This document shows, one piece after another, positions 58,403 through 64,000 of a DNA stretch of 64,000 nt (the first letter of the stretch is position 1; every line of letters begins with the position of its first letter). The position numbers and the translations under genes were made by a program. Under the pieces are notes generated by a model. The model saw only the letters and a program-made list of their open reading frames with translations. It ran no database searches and was not told the DNA's origin. The DNA lies in contig OX579639.1 of the NCBI GenBank assembly GCA_951230915.1, forward strand, positions 3,348,001 through 3,412,000, given 5' to 3'. The DNA is from Antitrichia curtipendula (lineage: Eukaryota; Streptophyta; Bryopsida; Hypnales; Leucodontaceae).

Positions 58403-61400
58403 ATGGTTTTCCCCCTTGCGGCGGGGCACGATGCCATGGCGCTCCCACACGTAAAGAGCAAGAGTGTGGCCCCCGCCTTGATCTCCATGCGCCCTGATGG
58501 TGCGTGTGGTGTTGTTGCCGTTGGCGCTCACCTCCGCATCTTCGATTTCAGGTCCTCTCTCTCTTGCATTCCTCTGTCACCAACTGTAACCTCTTCAATT
58601 GGACTGTTTTGCAATTTGCGCAAGTTACCGAATTTAGTCCTCTTTCCGTCATTCCTGGACCTCGACATTGCAACCGTGATATTTTTTGAAATAATGAGGA
58701 TTCGGATGGTAAAGGGATTCATAGCTTTGCAAGAGAACTCCAGTGCCAAACTCATACTGCTAGGGCCGATGTAATGTCAAGGTTTTAGGAGCTTGTTTTC
58801 GCAGGGTTTTGTTCAGACTGGGATCCCTAATAAGACTTCTTCAATGGAATGAATTTTTTAAGGTTTTCTGGATGGAGTGCACTCATAGTAGAAGAAGCTA
58901 AGACCGCTTTTGAATTTCAACGTAGTCACTGACACGAGATTGGCATGGGTGATGGTGCAGCATGCAATCTGCAGTGGACGTTAAGGATAATACGGTTCCA
59001 GCACTGCACGGGGATGCCATAAGATCGGTTGCCTTTAACGTGAACGGCTCATTGTTTGCTACTGTGGGTGATGACAAGCGAGTTAAGCTCTGGGATTCTA
59101 AGACCTGGTCGTGCATCAAGACCATGTACGTTGAGAATCTTCTCGCATTCTTCTTGTTCAAGAATAGATTTGACTGTTTCCATTTCGCAAGCAGGGATCT
59201 CTTTCTTTCTCAGCTTTCAGGTTACTTTCTCTGCAGGTGCTTGATCATTGCTGTCTATTTTACGAAGAGTGCATTTTTTGGGGGAAAGGGGGGTTCTCAT
59301 CGTGAAGGATGGAGCAACTTATTCAGAGAAGTGCTGCATGCATGGTAGAATGGTTGCAGATGCGTTTTGCAATGTTTGCGTAGCTGAAATTGGAATGATG
59401 CAATGGCAGATGTCTGACAAAGAAAGTGAGTGCAGTCACTTTCAGCAACGATAGTGCATGGTTCATGGTGGCGGACAAGTTCGGAATTGTCTACGTATTT
59501 TCTACTTCTCGGGGATCTGTTGATGAGCCTGTTCAGCTATTGGCTCACTGTTGCAGCATTATCACCGACATGGTATTCTCTCGCCTGTATTGAATACCAA
59601 ATTGTAAACCTGAAACCTGAAATTTTTGATTTTGCTATTGTCCGCATCCGTGCGGATGTTGATGAAGACGAACTCATAAAATCTGGTGTGTTGGGATGTA
59701 TCTTGTCCAAGAAGATAATTTCGATGTTTGCGAAACTTCTTATTGGCTCATTGTTGGAACCACAGATTTGCTCGCCAGACGGCAAGTATATTGTGACCTC
59801 TGACCGAGATTTCAAGATTCGGGTAATGTTTAGTACTTCTTTTCTTTTGAATGATTCAGAACTTTCACAATGTCTTCTTATTCAAGCAGCTCAACCGTCC
59901 TGCTCTGATGCATTCTCCATTACCATTGCAGGTCACCCGATTCCCCGAGAGACCCCTATCAGGAGCGCATGAGATACACACATATTGTCTTGGTCACACC
60001 AAGTATGTATCTTTTACCTACCTGAAATGGTGTATATTTCGTTAAAATCACATTATGTTTCATGGATTTTCCATGAATTGCTCTTGATGGGGAGACTGTT
60101 TTTGCCCACAGACGGATTTTCTAACTCAGATGATAACGTAGATAACTTCACAGAAGTTAATTCACAACACTTTAAGACTTCATGAACCTGAAATTGTACA
60201 AATCTCCCACTTACTCCGCTGGGAAGTTCTTTTGTCAAGCGAGTTTTGTCAAGCAGATTTGGACAATGAATTTCCCAAGGGGTTTTAATCAAGAGGAGGA
60301 CTTGTATTTCTCTAAGAGGGGTTGGACAATGAATTTCTCCTTTACTGATAGTCATCATTATTTGTCATAGTTTTTCTGTCGTAGCTGAAAGTTTAAGGGA
60401 TTCACTGGTGATGGTGCTGTCGTTCACTTCGTATTTATTCTTCCTTTGTGGAGGTGTGGGTGGCTTGCAGTGCATTCACTAGGATGAAGAGAACTTGCAG
60501 AATCTATGGCTTGTGGAGTTGTTTTTCTAGGAGGTTTGGGATATGCATGTAGCAAGTTTAACCCAATCCTTGCAGTTTTGTGACTTGTCTTGCATTTGTA
60601 GGTTCTGAAGGTTTACTTGTCTCTGGTGGTGGTGACTGTATGGTGAGGTTCTACTTCCTTTTCAGCACTTCACAGTTGCGTTAGTCCTTGTCTTCTTGTT
60701 TGATAAAAATTTGAAGAATACTTACACTTGATTACTCTTGCTTGTTTAGTTATCCTGTCTCTCATCGTACAATCTAATGAGTTAAGGGTATATGGCCGTG
60801 CTAAAATATAAAATCAATTTTTTTAGACAATTACTTCTAGTATTTTGTCATAAGTGGCGCTTTGTTGCTGTGATACCAGGTTCGGTTATGGGAGTACGAA
60901 AGTGGAACGTTATTGGATACCTTTGATATATCTCAGGTATCTGAAATTCGCCTCATGCAGCAGTATTGATATTAGGATCCAGCATTTCTCTTCCATGTTA
61001 ATCAATCATCCGCAGAATCTGGTTCATATTGTAGCGCGTTGATGTGCTGAAAACGCTTGACAAGTTTCGGTGCAGGGAGATGTAGGCAATACAAAAGAAG
61101 ACTCCAGAGCAGTACTTGCAGTTGCTGCTTCGCCTACTGAATCTACAGTGGCTGCTATTTTTGAGAGGTAAATTTGTACTGTAGAATATGTTCATTTATT
61201 TTCTCATGTTTTTTGCTCCATGAATCTGTTTTTTCACTGATTTTGTTTCTATTTTGCCACTTAGTTGGCTAAGTAAATTCATTATTGGAGATTTTGATTT
61301 TTTTAATTAAGAGATTGTTATTAGAATCTTTTAATTGGTTCTTCTTGTCAAAGAAAATATACCGAAGATAACCATTTCAATGTGATGGTTCTGATTTAGG

Positions 61401-62221
61401 AATTCTCTTGTAGAATTCTTAAATACTGGATGTTACCGGTATATGAGCCAAAGACTATAACTTGTGCGCAGATTTGAGGGAGTCCTCATCTTTACTTGTG
61501 ATGTGGCTGAGAAGAAATTGAAACTACTAAAGGTGAGGTCCCTCTCAATTTTGATGTTCAATCCTTTTAAGATTGTTCCTGGAATTGCATGCACTCTAGT
61601 TTTAGGCTGGAATGGCTCTACTGTTGACTTCAGATCATTGCAAATTGTACTGGGCCTTCTTAATACTTGGGTCCTGGCACTCATATGTGCCACTTATTTT
61701 CATTTATATGCTTCATAAGGGTATCTTTATAGGTAAGCCTTCTCCTTCTGTTACGTTGACTGTTTCGGCTATTGCTCTTTGTAATCAGTATTTGTTGGCT
61801 TATGCAGAAGGTGGTAACTTCAGGGTACTCTCCTAGCAGTATATCGTTTGACTGCAAAGAGAACCTTTGGTTGGTGGCGGGGGCTGCTGAAACTGTTGTG
61901 AAGGGCGATGAGTTTGTGACACCCGACGCCGTCGCTGCTGCACAGATTCAGGCACACGCTATTGCTCTAGCTGCTATCACCCACGTCCAAGTCGTAAGGG
62001 ACTGTTTATTGTTGGATGGAGCATCGGTCCCCGGCGGTGACTCTTTACTACGCACGCTACAAGGAGGTGAAGCTGATGTTTCGAAGGTACAGTCTGCCAC
62101 TGAAGCTGCAGAGATTGCCATGAAAGACCTGCTGTCGAAGAGGCAGTATACTGTTGAGCAGAGAGAGAACAGGAAGCGGATGCGGAATGATAAGAAGGTG
62201 ACTTCCATGACTTCTGCATGA
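58403..62221 (+). CDS. WDR4: tRNA (guanine-N7)-methyltransferase non-catalytic subunit WDR4/TRM82, ten exons
   Basis: Exons 58403-58551, 58961-59125, 59410-59572, 59766-59822, 59932-60002, 60576-60642, 60880-60936, 61076-61167, 61472-61532 and 61808-62221 join in frame with GT..AG borders to about 431 residues. The protein is the WD40 scaffold that stabilises the Trm8/METTL1 methyltransferase making m7G46 in the variable loop of tRNAs. WD repeats visible: HGDAIRSVAFNVNGSLFATVGDDKRVKLWD, KKVSAVTFSNDSAWF..ADKFGIVYVF, CSPDGKYIVTSDRDFKIRVTRFP, GHTNFVTCLAFVGSEGLLVSGGGDCMVRLWEYESG and AVLAVAASP. RFEGVLIF and a final SISFDCKENLWLV blade follow. The tail is basic (ENRKRMRNDKK). The start at 58403 is the first in-frame ATG; a second lies eleven codons on. 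A donor after 58033 suggests a leader intron. Confidence 0.92.
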
Positions 62222-64000
62222 AATAGAAAAGTGTTTTTTACTCGGAGCAGTTGATTATTTCATTTTAATTCTTGAGAGAGTGTGCAAAGCAACAGAACCA
62301 AACAGCACAATGTGAATCACATGGACAATTTTGTATCATAGAAATTGTCAGACTAGCTAGGGACCGATAGATAAGACTGCAACCGTGGTTAGGAAAATGT
62401 TTAGATAAAAACTATTGCAGAGGAGTCCATTATATTGGAAATGGGTCATTTAGCGTGGCCCAACTTTTCTGATGTAGGTCTTGAACAATATTTGCAAATC
62501 AGTGGTCACGGCTTTCTTAACCAGTAAGCTTTTATGATTTCAAATTTCACTTTGAATTTTCGAAACTTTTTTTGAAGGTAAGGAAATATACCAACTTTCT
62601 GTGATCATAATTGTTATTTCAGTAGGTGCTTATGATAGTTGAAAAAGTTATGCACTGTAAGTACAAAATGCTCAAGCCCGGGCTGCAGTAAGAAAATTAA
62701 AGAACTTGAAATTATTATTTTTATTTTTTATTCTCATGGAGTATATTTTTGGCTCAATGAAAAGCTTTTATTCATTCCATTTGAATTAGGGATGTGAAAA
62801 TTATGAAGATTCTTAATTTGTAGAGCACTTGCGATATCTTCATGAAAAAATGACATAGGGGTTTGATTTTGAATCCAATCTTTGCAATTTTTGAAATCAA
62901 CAAGGTCCATATTACTATTTGGATTGGCATCAACTAAAGCACTAGTGAAGTGAGTATGCTTGCCTATATTTACTATATCCATTTGAGGTTTATGAGGTTT
63001 ATGAGATCAATTTATTTATTGCCATGATTTTTTGCCACTTCACAATAGATAAAACACAAAGGGTATTTCTTGTGAAGGAAATTTAAGTTCTTTTTTACAA
63101 AACGACTGAGTTCTTGTTGTATTATTAAACCAATGGCCAAATTTAATCTAGGTATCATGTAGGTTGCACAAAGATATCTCTAAATAACACCCAAATATTA
63201 TAGGAGATTGACATGTTATCAAATAGCACCCAAATACTATCTCATCATTAAAATTGACATGTTTCAATTTTATTTAGAATTATTAATAATTTTGAATTTT
63301 CCTTCCATAATGTATCTACTTGTACTTAATAATTTTTCAAAGAATGAAAATTAATTTGATTTTATCTTGAATTTTTTTCCCTACATTTTTAATTCAATTC
63401 AATTCTTCACTCTTTCTATAATCAATGTAGATTTTGTATATCAGTGTTTGGCAACCAAACTTGGTAGATATTATTTAAAGGAATTGTGTCAAATGGAAAA
63501 GATGGTAGAATTTGGAAAATACATAAGATTTAGAAGTTTGTGACTCTTCTATCCTTCTCCAACATAATGATGTGGAATATTCTACATTGTATGGGGTACA
63601 CATGGCATTAAGAAAGACAATGGTGAATAGCAATCACAACTCAATAAGGTTTCAAAATATTTTAATTGAGAAACATGTTCTCACTTGAATCCCACAATAT
63701 TTGCATTAAACTATGCTTGACTCCAATTAGTTGCTTGTTTGCACCTAAAGAATGTGTTGTACATTCTTTTATATATCAAATTTTAAAATAATTAAATCAA
63801 ATGAATGTGTCATTAAAAAATGGCAGTAGTTGAATGAACTTCATGGATGAGGATTCAAGAGAGAAAAAGAAGTTTCTTTGAAGGCTACTAAATGTTATGT
63901 AGCACAATGAATATTGTAAGACAACACCTTATACTTATTTTTATGAACGACATCATGTTATTCAATAAAAGATTATATATCTATAATATAGTGCATATTG
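62222..64000. other. Intergenic right end
   Basis: The WDR4 3' untranslated region lies at the left. Around 62690-62830, tattcattccatttgaattaggg and the neighbouring sequence resemble the interior of family B elements, so a degraded copy may be present. 63840-63900 resembles 12365-12435. No exon recognised. Confidence 0.4.

Noticed and set aside
60003..60056. Reading WDR4 exon 5 through the donor (..AAGTATGTATC..)
   Set aside because: It gives a tempting HTKYVS, but soon stops. Splicing from 60002 to 60576 gives GHTNFVTCLAF and keeps the frame into the next WD repeat.

Overview
The window reads as nuclear DNA of a land plant. Five plant gene loci can be recognised, and all of the complete ones have spliceosomal introns with GT..AG borders. 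The intergenic DNA is long and AT-rich, and it is packed with small inverted-repeat transposons and nested retrotransposons. The tight introns of the genes and a chromodomain-bearing Ty3/gypsy element fit a bryophyte or another seed-free plant, but that placement is an inference.

Layout. 1-314 (minus): the first 104 codons of a microsomal cytochrome P450 of the CYP86/CYP704 type, running off the left edge. 315-22900: a roughly 22 kb gene-poor stretch. It is made largely of non-autonomous DNA elements: a TTAA-flanked family with CCCCTAAAGG ends, a young 511-bp GGTAAACC family, fold-back elements, and others, often inserted into one another. 22946-24185: an uncertain exon-like ORF and a decayed copy of ribosomal protein eL33 (RPL35A). 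25044-28373 (plus): a complete eight-exon inositol-pentakisphosphate 2-kinase gene (IPK1), the last step of phytate synthesis. 28374-31123: intergenic DNA with a second fold-back element.

31124-42971: a complete but broken chromovirus-type Ty3/gypsy element with 194-bp LTRs and a GATTT target duplication. Its gag is split by a 5.6-kb CACTA (En/Spm) transposon with an AGA target duplication. The CACTA element keeps the C-terminal part of its transposase and large GCAACT subterminal repeat arrays. 43137-45196: another TTAA element, then a three-level nest of small elements whose innermost part is a perfect 75-bp-arm hairpin. 45200-47900: no gene recognised. 47989-48773 (minus): a complete two-exon SKP1 gene with a probable 5'-leader intron. 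49947-50459: a second copy of the young GGTAAACC element. 50494-56218 (minus): a Ty1/copia element with 224-bp LTRs and an AAACT target duplication, with several stop codons. 58403-62221 (plus): a complete ten-exon WDR4/TRM82 gene, the WD40 partner of the tRNA m7G46 methyltransferase. The right end is intergenic.

The host genes are unrelated housekeeping or metabolic genes: P450, phytate synthesis, ubiquitin ligase, tRNA modification. They do not form a cluster. The most unusual content is the TTAA-flanked small-element family, which behaves like piggyBac-type non-autonomous elements, and the palindromic hairpin insertion.
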